Shown: positions 1 to 9,223, counted from the first letter of the stretch. The stretch is 41,728 nt of DNA from Cyanobacterium sp. T60_A2020_053 (GCA_015272165.1 JACYMF010000092.1:1-41728); one strand, 5' to 3'. Notes: generated from the sequence alone by a model not told the origin. Numbers and translations: made by a program.

Positions 1-52
1 GTGAACCAAGAATCCCCCACTATAACCCGTAGGGTTTAGTGGTGGGAGTGTC
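1..52 (+). mobile_element. Right end of an IS200/IS605-type TnpB element (body lies left of the window)
   Basis: A hairpin at 14-46 (left arm CCCCCACTA, right arm TAGTGGTGGG with one bulge) follows GAA and ends in GGGAGTGTCAA. The same layout closes the tnpB element at 21991-22031 (GAAGCTCCC...GTAGTCAC) and the small element at 6233-6275 (GAAGCCTAC...GTAGTTCAC). In TnpB elements this segment is the 3' scaffold of the omega-RNA, and the guide is the flank that follows, here from about 53 on. No transposase code is visible because the window begins inside the element. The exact boundary is uncertain by a base or two. Confidence 0.6.
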
Positions 53-241
53 AAATTCATTAGAAATTTTTACTAATCCTTTATCTCCAAAATAGCGCCC
101 TCCACCCTTCAAAATCATAGCTACTGTAGAATAGCTGTTTTTTTTGATAAAATTATCTTGAGTTGAAATAATTTTGGTATAATAATCAGCGCCCTCCACC
201 GTATAAATAAAGCTATGATTAGTACCAACACTCAAGATCAA
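20..241 (-). CDS. Possible small ORF or gene fragment next to the IS right end
   Basis: A 73-codon reading frame runs leftwards and overlaps the aroA start by 27 bases on the opposite strand. Its middle part ([17 protein letters not shown] and [19 protein letters not shown]) has a credible amino-acid composition, while its last codons lie inside the IS right end. It could be the remains of a gene cut by the insertion, or chance. I recognise no family. Two copies of the GGGCGCT motif fall within it. Confidence 0.2.
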   Translation of the reverse strand: MILSVGTNHSFIYTVEGADYYTKIISTQDNFIKKNSYSTVAMILKGGGRYFGDKGLVKISNEFDTPTTKPYGL

Positions 242-1537
242 TTAATTATTAACCCTCGTAATCCTCATCTGCGAGGGAAAATTACCGTGCCGGGGGATAA
301 ATCTATTTCCCATCGTGCCTTGATGTTGGGTGCTATAGCAGAGGGCATAACCACCATTGAAGGGTTATTATTGGGAGAAGATCCTCAAAGCACAGCTAAA
401 TGTTTTCAAGGTATGGGTGCCAAAATCTCTCCTCTCAATACCGAAAAAGTCACCGTTGAGGGCATAGGTACAAATGGACTACAAGAGCCAATCAATGTTC
501 TGGATGCAGGAAACTCAGGCACTACCATGCGTTTAATGTTGGGATTATTAGCATCTCAACCGGACAAATTTTTTACCATTACAGGAGATGATTCCTTGCG
601 TAGTCGCCCCATGTCGAGGGTAATTAAGCCTTTACAGCAAATGGGCGCGGTGATTTATGGTCGTCAAAATAATCAAAATGCACCGTTGGCGGTGATGGGG
701 CAAAATTTACAACCCATACATTATCATTCTCCCATCCCCAGCGCCCAAGTCAAATCCTGTGTTTTATTAGCAGGTTTGATGAGTGAGGGCTTGACAACGG
801 TGACAGAACCTGCACTATCACGAGATCACAGCGAAAGAATGTTACGCGCTTTTGGAGCTAATTTGACCATCAATCCTGATACCCATAGCGTCACCATTGA
901 AGGTAAAACGCCCTTGCGTGGGCAACGGGTAATTGTGCCGGGTGATATTAGTTCGGCGGCTTTTTGGTTGGTGGCGGGCGCTATTATTCCTGATTCTGAG
1001 TTACTCATCGAAAATGTGGGAGTTAATCCCACTCGCACGGGTATTTTAGAAGCGTTACACATGATGGGCGCTGATATTACCCTCGAAAATAGGCGAGAAA
1101 TGGCAGGTGAACCGGTGGCGGATTTACGGGTGAAATCCAGTCAGCTCAAAGGTTGTACCATCGAGGGCGACATCATTCCCCGTTTGATTGATGAGATTCC
1201 TATTTTAGCGGTAGCCAGTTGTTTTGCTGAGGGCATAACTATTATTAAAGATGCGGAAGAATTGCGCGTCAAAGAAAGTGATCGTTTAGCGGTGATGGCT
1301 TTAGAATTGGGCAAGATGGGCGCTAAAATTACGGAATTTGCCGATGGTATGGAAATTGTTGGTAAGGCTAGTTTGAAGGGCGCTGAATGTGATAGTTTTA
1401 CGGATCATCGTATCGCCATGAGTCTTGCCATCGCAGGGTTGGGGGCTAGGGGGGAAACCGTGATTAATCGTGCTTCAGCCGCTTCCATTTCTTACCCTGC
1501 ATTTGTTGATACTTTAAAACAAATCATCAACAATTGA
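215..1537 (+). CDS. aroA: 3-phosphoshikimate 1-carboxyvinyltransferase (EPSP synthase)
   Basis: Sixth step of the shikimate pathway: joins phosphoenolpyruvate to shikimate-3-phosphate in the cytosol. The 440-residue protein is full length. GDKSISHRA at residues 27-35 and LDAGNSGTT at 96-104 form the substrate- and PEP-binding loops; RSRPM follows near 130. The sequence SRDHSERML near residue 200 matches the RDHxE pattern of class II EPSP synthases, and DHRIAMSLA lies near the C-terminus. The protein is homologous in fold to MurA, encoded at 39161-40525. The gene stands alone, and the next gene is convergent. No strong Shine-Dalgarno sequence precedes the ATG. Five GGGCGCT/AGCGCCC motifs lie inside the gene. 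Confidence 0.97.
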   Translation: MISTNTQDQLIINPRNPHLRGKITVPGDKSISHRALMLGAIAEGITTIEGLLLGEDPQSTAKCFQGMGAKISPLNTEKVTVEGIGTNGLQEPINVLDAGNSGTTMRLMLGLLASQPDKFFTITGDDSLRSRPMSRVIKPLQQMGAVIYGRQNNQNAPLAVMGQNLQPIHYHSPIPSAQVKSCVLLAGLMSEGLTTVTEPALSRDHSERMLRAFGANLTINPDTHSVTIEGKTPLRGQRVIVPGDISSAAFWLVAGAIIPDSELLIENVGVNPTRTGILEALHMMGADITLENRREMAGEPVADLRVKSSQLKGCTIEGDIIPRLIDEIPILAVASCFAEGITIIKDAEELRVKESDRLAVMALELGKMGAKITEFADGMEIVGKASLKGAECDSFTDHRIAMSLAIAGLGARGETVINRASAASISYPAFVDTLKQIINN

Positions 1538-1627
1538 TAATTGATAATGAAAAACTACTAATTATCTCCCCCTTCTCCTCTGCTTCCCTTTCCTCCCCTG
1601 CTTCCCTTTCCTTCCCTTCCCCCCTGC

Positions 1628-2755
1628 CTAGTGAGAAAAAGAGGAGTAACTCATTTCTTGGGGAGTAAGATTTTTACTTTGTAGCAATACCCCAAAACCG
1701 CCTAAGCCTTCGGGATTAATCAATTCATGGAGTTGATTGCGACGATGCCAAATATCAGCGATGGATAAGTCGGGATTTTCTGACAGCGCCCTCAACCTCT
1801 CCCCTAATCCCAACGCCATCAAAAAAAGTGCTTGGGAAGTAAAACCAAGATTTTCTAAACCCTTTTTTGTGCCTGTAATTTCTAGGGCAGTGAAATTTAC
1901 ATGGGCAGTAATATCTTGTTTGCCAATATTGACATAAGGATTATTGTGGTGGCGATGCTGATAATAACATTTTAATGTCCCCTGACTGCGTTGGGGATGA
2001 TAATATTTGGGGGCATGATAGCCATAATCAATGGTTAAAACATAACCTTTCTTTAGTTTTTGACTGATTTTGGTGACGAGGTGGAGGGCGCTGAGATTTA
2101 CTTCCGTTTCATATCCTTCTGGGTAAGATTCATCTGTTAAATTAATTTTATTTTCTGCGAAATACTCTTTTATTTCTACGGTAGAAATGTGTTCGATTTC
2201 TTCTTTTATTTGGTTATCTTGATAAGTAACAAAAATTTCTTTTAATTGACCATCTTTTTTTACCACTTTATGAACAGGTAAAGCATCAAATAATTCGTTA
2301 CTAAAAAAGCAACCTATGATGGAATTATCTTCTACATCTTCCCACGTCAACCAGCGCACTCCACCATGAGTAATATTTTCCTGTTGTCGCTTAATTAAAA
2401 CGTTTGATTTTTCAATGATAATATAATTAATTAAACTGTAAATTGTTGGATATTTAGCTTGTAAATAATTTAAAATATTTTGAGCTAAATTGCCATTTCC
2501 AGCGCCCATCTCCACTATAGTAAACGGTTGATTAAACAGTTCAATCCACTGCTTAAACTGTTCAGCGATTAACTCCGCAAAATCATCAGCCACAGAAGCG
2601 GAAGTGAAAAAATCCCCTTGACTACCGATGTTAAAATCACGAGAATTATAATAACCATATTCAGGGTCATATAAACACATTTCCATATATTCAGCAAATG
2701 GTGAAGGGCGCTGGTTTATGGTAGCTAAAATTTTACTATATAAATTATCCGACAT
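1628..2755 (-). CDS. MidA/NDUFAF7-family SAM-dependent methyltransferase (DUF185)
   Basis: Class I methyltransferase of the family that includes mitochondrial MidA/NDUFAF7, which methylates an arginine of a complex I subunit; the bacterial substrate is not known to me. The N-terminus (SPFAEYMEMCLYDPEYGYY, then GDFFTSASV) is the family signature, and VEMGAGNGNL near residues 82-91 is the SAM-binding loop. FFSNELFDALPVH and LTIDYGYHAPKYYHP follow in the expected order. At 375 residues it is complete. It converges with aroA, from which it is separated by a pyrimidine-rich spacer of about 90 bases. A role in NDH-1 assembly would be inference from the eukaryotic homologue. Confidence 0.88.
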   Translation of the reverse strand: MSDNLYSKILATINQRPSPFAEYMEMCLYDPEYGYYNSRDFNIGSQGDFFTSASVADDFAELIAEQFKQWIELFNQPFTIVEMGAGNGNLAQNILNYLQAKYPTIYSLINYIIIEKSNVLIKRQQENITHGGVRWLTWEDVEDNSIIGCFFSNELFDALPVHKVVKKDGQLKEIFVTYQDNQIKEEIEHISTVEIKEYFAENKINLTDESYPEGYETEVNLSALHLVTKISQKLKKGYVLTIDYGYHAPKYYHPQRSQGTLKCYYQHRHHNNPYVNIGKQDITAHVNFTALEITGTKKGLENLGFTSQALFLMALGLGERLRALSENPDLSIADIWHRRNQLHELINPEGLGGFGVLLQSKNLTPQEMSYSSFSH

Positions 2756-2941
2756 AGAAAAAGCATTACTGAATAGGTGGCTTAATGTAGGAAAAAAGAA
2801 ACCAAATTATTGACTAAAATTAAGTCTTATCACAAATCCACTTGATCATTTACAGATTAGCATTTTAGTTCAATTTATTGAATGATCGGACTATTTGTCC
2901 CGTGTAATTCATTCCATGGTGGGTAAATTACAGCCTCTTCT
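2756..2941. other. Short spacer with no gene
   Basis: A 186-base spacer, A+T-rich, lying between two leftward genes. It should contain the promoter of the methyltransferase gene, but I could not assign boxes with confidence. No repeat or hairpin stands out. Confidence 0.4.
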
Positions 2942-3130
2942 TTAACAAGTATGACCACAGTTGATGATAGCATTTTTGATTTCACTTTCGACAGCGCCCG
3001 TCACCACTGACACAGTTTTATCAGCAACATTAACAGTAACTTCCGCTTGGGCATCAACATTTTTAATGGCTTTGGTGATTGTTTCGCCACATACTTCACA
3101 CGCAATACTAGGAACTTTAATAATCATCAA
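2942..3130 (-). CDS. Heavy-metal-associated (Atx1/CopZ-like) copper chaperone
   Basis: A 62-residue single-domain HMA protein. The metal-binding loop is ACEVCGET with C11 and C14 (CxxC), and the C-terminal NCGHTC places H60 where the cyanobacterial copper chaperone Atx1 has its extra histidine. Such proteins carry Cu(I) to P-type ATPases that supply plastocyanin and cytochrome oxidase in thylakoids; that role is inferred from the family. The second cysteine pair in GHTC is slightly unusual. It sits alone between a methyltransferase gene and purF. A longer frame on the other strand is its shadow. Confidence 0.88.
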   Translation of the reverse strand: MMIIKVPSIACEVCGETITKAIKNVDAQAEVTVNVADKTVSVVTGAVESEIKNAIINCGHTC

Positions 3131-3345
3131 ATTTACCTTAATCGTTTTAGGGAAAGTATATCAAAGTAATGGTCAAAAGGGCAAAGGGCAATGGAGGGAA
3201 AAAGTGAAGCAGGGGAGATCATAATTTATAATTCATAACGAGAGTTTAAGAAATTATTAACAATGATTACGAAAGAATGTTAAAATACACTTGCCTTTGG
3301 TAATTATTGTGCAACAATCCCTAATCGTTAGCCCTGACAGAAAAA

Positions 3346-4809
3346 ATGACTTCAACCCATCACCAATCAACCTCCTCAGAATTATTCAGCCACGATAAAC
3401 CAGAGGAAGCCTGTGGCGTATTTGGTATCTATGCACCAAATGAAACAGTCGCCAAACTAACTTACTTTGGACTCTATGCGCTTCAACATCGAGGGCAAGA
3501 ATCCGCAGGAATTGCCACTTTTGATGGAAATAACTGCTACTCTTATAAAGATATGGGCTTGGTGTCTCAGGTGTTTAGCGAATCTATTTTAGCTAATTTA
3601 ACGGGTCAAATTGCTGTAGGTCATACTCGTTATTCTACCACTGGTTCTAGCTTACAGGCTAACGCTCAACCTGCTGTCATTGATACTCGTTTAGGGAAAC
3701 TAGCCTTAGCACACAACGGTAATTTAGTCAACACTGTTGATTTAAGGGCAGAATTAATCAATCGTAATTGTAAATTCATTACCACCACTGACTCGGAAAT
3801 GATTGCCATTATGATCGGTAATGAAGTGGATCAGGGCAAAGGATGGCTAGAGGCAGCCATCAGTTCTTTTCAATGGTGTAAAGGCGCTTATAGTTTAGTT
3901 ATTGGCACTCCTGACGGGATTATGGGGGCGCGTGACCCGAATGGTATTCGCCCTTTGGTCATTGGTTGTTTGAATGAGGAGACGGGCGCCCTCCGTTATG
4001 TGTTGGCTTCGGAGACTTGCGCTTTGGATATTATCGGCGCTGAATATCTGCGCGATGTAGAACCGGGTGAAGTAGTTTGGATTAATGATACTGGTTTATC
4101 TTCCTTCCATTGGGCAAAACCAGATCAAAAATTATGCGTATTTGAAATGATTTATTTTGCTCGTCCTGACAGTATCATGAGCAATGAAAGTTTATACGCC
4201 TACCGTTTACGATTAGGAGAGCAATTAGCCAAAGAATCCTTAGTGGATGTAGATTTTGTTATGGGTGTGCCAGATTCTGGTATTCCTGCCGCCATCGGTT
4301 ACTCTCGCCATAGTGGCATTACTTATCAAGAAGGCTTGATCAAAAATCGCTACGTTGGCAGAACTTTTATTCAGCCCACCCAACACATGAGAGAACATGG
4401 TATCAAAATGAAATTAAATCCTCTCAAGGATGTATTAGAAAATAAAAGAATTTTAATCATCGATGATTCTATCGTCAGAGGTACAACTAGCCGAAACATA
4501 GTTAAAGCGTTAAGGGATGCGGGCGCTACGGAAGTGCATATGCGTATTTCTTCTCCTCCTGTGACTCATCCTTGTTTTTATGGTATTGATACCGATAGCC
4601 AAGACCAATTAATCGGTGCGAAGATGTCTGTAGAAGGAATTAGACAACAAATCGGCGTTGATACCCTTGCCTATCTTTCCGAAGAAGGAATGTTAAAAGT
4701 AACAAAAGAAAATCCTGCTCATTTCTGTACAGCTTGTTTTAATGGCAATTACCCTATTACGATTCCCGATGAAGTCAAAAAAGCTAAATTAGTTTTGGAA
4801 AGTGTCTAA
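3346..4809 (+). CDS. purF: Amidophosphoribosyltransferase (glutamine PRPP amidotransferase)
   Basis: First committed enzyme of purine synthesis: makes phosphoribosylamine from PRPP and glutamine. The N-terminal Ntn glutaminase begins at C23 (EEACGVFGIY), so residues 1-22 are a propeptide to be removed. The PRPP-binding loop is ILIIDDSIVRGTTS near residue 370. Cysteines in KLCVFE, HPCFYG and FCTACFNG match the four ligands of the 4Fe-4S cluster in the Bacillus-type enzyme, so this is the oxygen-sensitive Fe-S form and not the E. coli form. At 487 residues it is complete. It stands alone; purL is not adjacent here. Two GGGCGC-type motifs lie inside the gene. Confidence 0.97.
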   Translation: MTSTHHQSTSSELFSHDKPEEACGVFGIYAPNETVAKLTYFGLYALQHRGQESAGIATFDGNNCYSYKDMGLVSQVFSESILANLTGQIAVGHTRYSTTGSSLQANAQPAVIDTRLGKLALAHNGNLVNTVDLRAELINRNCKFITTTDSEMIAIMIGNEVDQGKGWLEAAISSFQWCKGAYSLVIGTPDGIMGARDPNGIRPLVIGCLNEETGALRYVLASETCALDIIGAEYLRDVEPGEVVWINDTGLSSFHWAKPDQKLCVFEMIYFARPDSIMSNESLYAYRLRLGEQLAKESLVDVDFVMGVPDSGIPAAIGYSRHSGITYQEGLIKNRYVGRTFIQPTQHMREHGIKMKLNPLKDVLENKRILIIDDSIVRGTTSRNIVKALRDAGATEVHMRISSPPVTHPCFYGIDTDSQDQLIGAKMSVEGIRQQIGVDTLAYLSEEGMLKVTKENPAHFCTACFNGNYPITIPDEVKKAKLVLESV

Positions 4810-4849
4810 ATAGGGTTTGATAAAAAATAGCCTTTTTTTAACTGTATAT

Positions 4850-4864
4850 CGGGCTTCTAGCCCG
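4850..4864. terminator. Small hairpin between convergent purF and PCD genes
   Basis: CGGGCTTCTAGCCCG can fold into a 6-bp stem. It follows a T-run at 4832-4839 and not the reverse, so it is not a classic intrinsic terminator for purF. It may act as a weak stop for both converging transcripts. Confidence 0.3.
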
Positions 4865-4898
4865 AATGAAGATTGTATCCCGGCATTTCGCAACAACT

Positions 4899-5174
4899 TT
4901 AATATAGTGTTTCGATGGAGTGCGCTAAGTCAAAGTCTTTTTGGGTGATACCACCTTCATCATGGGTAGTGAGATGAATGGTAACTCGATTGTAAGAAAT
5001 ATAAATGTCGGGATGGTGGAGGGCGCCCTCCGCTGGTGCCACTAAACGATCAACAAAATCAATAGCTTCTGGAAAATTTTTAAACTCAAAAGTGCGGGTA
5101 ATGTGATTACCGTTAGTCATCCAGTTAGATAGATTAGCTAACTTCTGTCTGATTTCTACTTCGTTTAAAACCAT
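4899..5174 (-). CDS. Pterin-4a-carbinolamine dehydratase (PCD/DCoH family)
   Basis: Dehydrates 4a-hydroxytetrahydropterin, the by-product of pterin-dependent hydroxylases. The 91-residue protein has the family length and the catalytic signature GALHHPDIYISYNRVTIHLTTH, in which the His-His-Pro and the later His are the active-site residues. In cyanobacteria without phenylalanine hydroxylase the physiological substrate is unclear; a role in pterin or molybdopterin recycling is only a suggestion. The gene converges with purF. GAGGGCGCCCTC, a palindromic form of the genome's repeated motif, lies inside it near 5020. Confidence 0.92.
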   Translation of the reverse strand: MVLNEVEIRQKLANLSNWMTNGNHITRTFEFKNFPEAIDFVDRLVAPAEGALHHPDIYISYNRVTIHLTTHDEGGITQKDFDLAHSIETLY

Positions 5175-5491
5175 AAAATCCTCTGTTTTTTTGCTTATGG
5201 TTTCATTGTACCTTTATTTTTAAGAGGGAAACTGAATTAAAATTTCTGACGTTGCTAAATTTAGATATGATTTTTCATTGAGATGGGGAATAGTTATCGT
5301 GTTTTTACTGCTATATGCTTATAGTAATTCAAAAATATTTCATACTATTATTAAGCAACACTTTACTTTTTATTTGTTAAAAGCGCCCTTCTGATACGTT
5401 TATGCAGAATAAAACGGCATATACCGTAATAAACTGCAATAGCATTTGAGTAAAATACTCAAAAGGAGGTATCCCTCAAAGCCTTAAAAAA
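5175..5491. other. Intergenic region without a recognisable gene
   Basis: About 320 A+T-rich bases upstream of the 247-bp repeat. I see one AGCGCCC motif near 5382 and a short inverted pair GAGTAAAATACTC at 5446-5458, but no open frame with plausible composition. Confidence 0.5.
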
Positions 5492-5738
5492 TATTTTTAA
5501 GACACTTATGTTATCTGATTTAACAGACTGCTTCACCCACGGAAGCGTTAATAGTATTACTATCCTATTTTTGTAAGGTACTTCCCCAAAAGGGGCAACC
5601 AAAATCTCCCTTTATCGTACATCAAATATTACTTTTCTGAAACCGAAATCGAATACTTTCACAAACTTTTTATTTATTTGTCCTTTTATGTCATTTTAGA
5701 TCCGTTTATATAGAAAATCTAAGATTTAGTAAATCTCT
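5492..5738 (+). repeat. 247-bp perfect repeat, copy 1 (inverted copy at 12840-13086)
   Basis: Base-by-base comparison shows this stretch is identical to the reverse complement of 12840-13086. Identity stops abruptly at both ends. It contains a short CCCCAAAAGGGG palindrome but no terminal inverted repeats and no credible gene. The start codon of the DUF2887 gene lies 12 bases beyond its end. The last 14 codons in one frame (SVYIENLRFSKSLY) are also in frame with the GGDEF/EAL gene in the other copy, so this copy may carry a fragment of that gene. The perfect identity implies recent duplication or gene conversion. Confidence 0.93.
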
Positions 5739-5971
5739 CTATGAAATGCCATGAAAACTGACAAGCTATTTTACCGCATCTTTTTAAACCAACCCTCTTT
5801 AATTTCCGAATTATTACCAGAGATTCCCACTGAGTGCCAATTTGACTATAGTGCGCCCGTCGTCAAGGAAAAGGAATTTCGTTTAGCTTCTTCGGCTCTG
5901 TTGCCCCACACTGTATTTTTCAACAAAAACACCCACAAAATCAGTGTGGGATGAATTGCCGTCCAGATTTA

Positions 5972-5980
5972 TGATATAAT
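5972..5980 (+). promoter_or_regulatory. Extended -10 promoter inside the small element
   Basis: TGATATAAT matches the extended -10 consensus TGNTATAAT exactly. A -35 box at the usual distance is poor (TGAATT), which is common for extended -10 promoters. It would start a transcript near 5987 that runs through the structured part of the element into the right flank. Confidence 0.5.
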
Positions 5981-5986
5981 TCTATT

Positions 5987-6275
5987 AATCGGTGCTAGAG
6001 AGATGTAGCCGTAGTCGGCGAACTCCCCGTTGTAGAAAGGCTAGAGACTACCTATCAATTAATTAATTGATAGCCCCAATGCTTCACTGTTCCTCTTGTA
6101 AGCAATAAGCGTAAATGAACAAAGGCGGGTGAAAAACTAAAAAATTAAAAGACCTTCGGAACGAGGGATAAAGCCTACCGCCTGAAAGTAAGACTCGTTA
6201 CTTCTCGGAGTAAAAAGCATTTCTTTGGGTAGGAAGCCTACACCATAATCTTTGATTTGGTGTATGGTAGTTCAC
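5987..6275 (+). ncRNA. Putative stand-alone TnpB-type omega-RNA
   Basis: About 290 bases follow an extended -10 promoter, carry stops in every frame and contain several hairpins: GCTAG/CTAG around 5993-6044, TATCAATTAATTAATTGATA near 6052, and the 3' stem at 6239-6264. The 3' end matches the layout of the omega-RNA ends at the tnpB element (21991-22031) and at the window start. By analogy with TnpB systems the guide would be the bases after 6275, that is the second half of the nuclease gene. The RNA start, its processing and any partner TnpB are inferred, not shown. Confidence 0.5.
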
Positions 6276-7102
6276 ATGGATTATTAACTCCCCTAGAGAA
6301 TGATAATTTACCATTAATATTTTTAGAAGCACAAATGCAAAAAGATACCGATTTTTATAGTCGATATTTTGGGGCAATTTTTATTTATCTCCATCAATAT
6401 AAAATAGTCAGAGATTGGCGAGGATTATTGATTTTAAATAATCGTAATCAAAATCTAGGTGCAGAATTGCCTTATAAAAACTTATTAGATAGCCAAGTAC
6501 AAAGATTATTTTTATCAGACTTATTAACATCGGAAAATATCACGGGTAATTTAGCCATATTAAAATTAATTATCACCCCAGAAAATCAAGCTGTATCGGA
6601 AGCTCAAAAAATATTAGCAAATACAGAAAACCGAGAAGATTTTAACCTAAAATTAGATTTAGTAGAAGCTATACTGGTAAATAAATTCCCAAAATTGAGC
6701 ATAGAGGAAATACAAAAGATGATCAACTTGAGAGAAGCAGACATTACCCAAACTCGTTTTTATCAAGAAGTTTTAGAAATCGGGCGCGGTGAAGGGCGCA
6801 CGGAAGGGCGCACGGAAGGAGTGCAAGAAGGCAGACAATTAGGGGAGGCAAATATTATCATTCGTTTGTTAAATCGCCGTTGTGGTATTCTTAGCAGTTA
6901 TTTAGAAGAAAAAGTACGAAGTCTTCCGTTGAGTCAATTAGATTTATTAGGAGAAGCCTTACTCGATTTTCAAAATATTGGTGACTTGGAAAACTGGATA
7001 ATGAATAATGAATAATTAATAATGGACAAATATAAGGATATGTTATGCTAGTAAAGCCGAAATATTAATAATTACAGACTAAATAAATAGAGTCATATTA
7101 TA

Positions 7103-8704
7103 ATGTCCTTAACTATAGAACAAGAATTATTACAAGCCGTGAGTAAACGGCGCAATTTTGCCATTATTTCTCACCCTGACGCAGGAAAAACTACCCTCAC
7201 GGAAAAGTTACTACTCTACGGGGGTGCTATTCACGAAGCTGGGGCTGTGAAAGCCAAACGAGAACAACGTAAGGTTACATCCGACTGGATGGAAATGGAA
7301 AAGCAAAGAGGTATTTCTATTACCTCTACTGTACTACAATTTGCTTACAAAGATTATCAAATCAACTTATTAGATACTCCGGGCCACCAAGATTTCAGTG
7401 AAGACACCTATCGCACCCTAGCGGCGGCGGATAATGCTGTAATGTTAATTGATGCAGCCAAAGGTTTAGAGCCTCAAACCCGTAAATTATTTGAGGTGTG
7501 CCAGTTGCGTTCTTTACCTATCTTTACATTTATTAATAAAATGGATCGCTCGGGTCGTGAACCGTTAGAGTTATTAGATGAAATTGAACAGGAATTAGGC
7601 TTAAAAACTTTTGCGGTTAATTATCCTGTGGGCATGGGCGATTATTTTAAAGGGGTTTTTAGTCGTCGTCAAAATGCTTACCATTTATTTGATCGAGTGG
7701 TGCATGGTAGCCAAGAAGCGCCCGAAATGATTATCCCCTATGGTGATGATAGTATCAAAAAATATTTGGATGAGCAGTTATATCAACAAACTTTAGAAGA
7801 ATTAGAGTTAATTAAAGAGGTTGCCTCAGAATTTGACCTTGAGGCGATTCGGGCAGGGAAAATGACCCCAGTATTTTTCGGTAGTGCCATGACTAATTTT
7901 GGAGTGCGCTTATTTCTCGATGCGTTTTTAGAGTATGCTTTGCCTCCTACCCCCAGAAATTCCAGTTTAGGGGCGTTAGAGCCTACTTACCCTGATTTTA
8001 GTGGTTTTGTGTTTAAGTTACAGGCAAATATGGACGCTAGACACCGAGACAGGGTGGCATTTGTCAGGGTTTGTACTGGTAAATTTGAAAAGGATATGTC
8101 GGTAAATCATGCGCGCACCGGGAAAAGTATCCGTTTATCTCGTCCGCAAAAGTTGTTTGCCCAAGGGCGAGAATCCATTGAGGAAGCCTATCCGGGCGAT
8201 GTTATCGGCTTAAATAATCCGGGGATGTTTGCCATCGGTGATACTATCTATTTGGGTAAGAAAATTGAATATGACGGCATTCCTAGTTTTTCCCCTGAGT
8301 TATTTGCTTTTCTCAAAAATCCTAATCCTTCCAAGTTTAAGCAATTCCAAAAAGGGGTGCAAGAGTTACAGGAGGAGGGCGCTGTGCAAATTATGTATTC
8401 TGTCGATGAGTTTATCAGAGACCCGATTTTGGCGGCTGTAGGACAGTTGCAATTTGAAGTAGTACAACATCGTTTAGAAAATGAGTATAATGTGGAATCT
8501 CGTTTAGAACCTATGGCTTACGGTGTCGCGCGCTGGGTGGTTGACGGCTGGGAAGCATTAGAGAAAGTCGGGCGCTTGTTTAACACCATGACGGTTAAGG
8601 ATGTGCTAGGGCGCCCGGTGCTGTTATTTAAAAATGAATGGAATATCACCCAAGTACAAGGAGACCATCCTGATTTAAAATTGAGTAAAATTGCCTTGCA
8701 TTAG
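7103..8704 (+). CDS. prfC: Peptide chain release factor 3 (RF3)
   Basis: Translational GTPase that removes RF1/RF2 from the ribosome after peptide release. G1 is [10 protein letters not shown] (about residues 22-31), the switch region is [10 protein letters not shown]3 is [14 protein letters not shown] and G4 is [13 protein letters not shown]; these variants distinguish RF3 from EF-G. At 533 residues it is complete, with the C-terminal region [18 protein letters not shown]. It has no operon partner: the upstream nuclease gene is broken, and a strong hairpin lies 60 bases after the stop. Several motif copies (GGGCGC) fall in the second half. Confidence 0.97.
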   Translation: MSLTIEQELLQAVSKRRNFAIISHPDAGKTTLTEKLLLYGGAIHEAGAVKAKREQRKVTSDWMEMEKQRGISITSTVLQFAYKDYQINLLDTPGHQDFSEDTYRTLAAADNAVMLIDAAKGLEPQTRKLFEVCQLRSLPIFTFINKMDRSGREPLELLDEIEQELGLKTFAVNYPVGMGDYFKGVFSRRQNAYHLFDRVVHGSQEAPEMIIPYGDDSIKKYLDEQLYQQTLEELELIKEVASEFDLEAIRAGKMTPVFFGSAMTNFGVRLFLDAFLEYALPPTPRNSSLGALEPTYPDFSGFVFKLQANMDARHRDRVAFVRVCTGKFEKDMSVNHARTGKSIRLSRPQKLFAQGRESIEEAYPGDVIGLNNPGMFAIGDTIYLGKKIEYDGIPSFSPELFAFLKNPNPSKFKQFQKGVQELQEEGAVQIMYSVDEFIRDPILAAVGQLQFEVVQHRLENEYNVESRLEPMAYGVARWVVDGWEALEKVGRLFNTMTVKDVLGRPVLLFKNEWNITQVQGDHPDLKLSKIALH

Positions 8705-8762
8705 TGGCAAACTTATAAATTTTTTGCTATATTAGATATATCCCCAATCCCACCCCAACCCC

Positions 8763-8795
8763 AGCCCTCTTCCTTCGGGAAGGGGGCTCCCTTTT
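8763..8795 (+). terminator. Intrinsic terminator of prfC with a UUCG tetraloop
   Basis: The arms at 8763-8773 and 8778-8788 pair over 11 bp with one G-T pair and close on a C(TTCG)G tetraloop. The stem is followed by CCCTTTTTG. This is the best terminator in the window and serves the rightward prfC transcript. Confidence 0.75.
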
Positions 8796-8888
8796 TGCTC
8801 AGGGCGTTTTCAACTTCAGGTACAAAATTTATTTGTTTAGCAGAGGAAGCAAGGGAGAAAGGGGAGATTTTTTACTATTAATTAGGGG

Positions 8889-9025
8889 TTGGTGAAAAAG
8901 TATTTTGGTGAGGGGAGGTGTCAGGTTTGGGGTTTCAGGTATCAGGTGAAATACTTATAAATTAAAGAATTAAGCCAAGTAGTTATTTTTCATAAATTGC
9001 TCATTTGTATCAATAATTTTGGCTC
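8889..9025 (+). repeat. Dispersed TCAGGT-type repeat, copy A
   Basis: Begins at GGTGAAAAAGTATTTTGGTGAGGGG, carries iterated TCAGGT words, and continues through TTCATAAATTGCTCATTTG and TATCAATAATTTT. The same order of words is seen at 32576-32805 (same strand) and at 38938-39140 (opposite strand), where the repeat runs about 90 bases further. Copy A diverges after about 9020. It does not code for protein. Confidence 0.85.
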
Positions 9026-9137
9026 TCCTACAGTAGTTATAACAAATTAATAAAAAATAATTAATATAAACTTTAATCAGTATGGCTTTGAGTGTTTTAA
9101 AAATGCAATTATTATAAGTCAACAGTTTAAATTTAAC

Positions 9138-9202
9138 CTAATACCTGCTACCTGATACCTGAAACCTTTATTTCACCTAACACCCGATACCTGACACCTT
9201 TA
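9138..9202 (-). repeat. Inverted TCAGGT-word cluster
   Basis: Five copies of ACCTG or CACCTG-like words (for example GATACCTGAAACC and GATACCTGACACC) appear on this strand as the inverse of the words at 8925-8951. Together with copy A they bracket the 519-base spacer between prfC and the ycf37-like gene, which otherwise has no gene. Confidence 0.6.
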
Positions 9203-9223
9203 CAGCGCCCTCCACCCTCATAT

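Larger units (their letters stand above)
5887..6275 (+). mobile_element. 389-bp non-autonomous IS200/IS605-type element without tnpB
   Basis: The boundaries follow from the reading frame of the interrupted nuclease gene. The left end has a hairpin with arms CCCACACTG (5905-5913) and CAGTGTGGG (5942-5950), an A-rich loop with ACCCAC, and GATG after the stem. The same layout occurs at 20656-20709 and 41654-41706 with different stem bases. The right end has GAAGCC, a stem TACACCA (6239-6245)/TGGTGTA (6258-6264) and GTAGTTCAC, like the other TnpB-type right ends here. No transposase ORF is present; one frame at about 5990-6064 could be a remnant of a TnpB tail, but this is weak. The left flank ends TTTAG and the right flank starts ATGGA. 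Confidence 0.8.
5751..7015 (+). pseudogene. DUF2887/DUF4351 Rpn-type PD-(D/E)XK nuclease gene, interrupted by a 389-bp element
   Basis: Two half-genes flank an insertion. The first (5751-5886) begins MKTDKLFYRIFLNQPS and ends EKEFRL; the second (from 6276) continues GLLTPLENDN, then LIFLEAQMQKD with the ExQ nuclease motif, and ends with a DUF4351 C-terminal domain. Deleting 5887-6275 joins G to AT to make a GAT (Asp) codon and gives EFRLDGLLTP in one frame, as expected for this family of recombination-promoting nuclease/putative transposase proteins. The insertion splits the likely catalytic Asp codon. As read, the first half continues into the element and stops at 5952-5954. Residues GRGEGRTEGRTEGVQEG near the C-terminus come from tandem 12-mers. 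The intact protein would be about 290 residues. Confidence 0.88.

Noticed and set aside
5492-5738. 247-bp repeat as a complete insertion sequence
   Set aside because: It has no terminal inverted repeats, no transposase frame and no flanking duplication.
5887-6275. IscB-associated HEARO RNA as the identity of the small element
   Set aside because: IscB omega-RNAs carry the guide at the 5' end, while this element has an internal promoter after its left hairpin and a 3' end that matches the tnpB-type right ends in this window.
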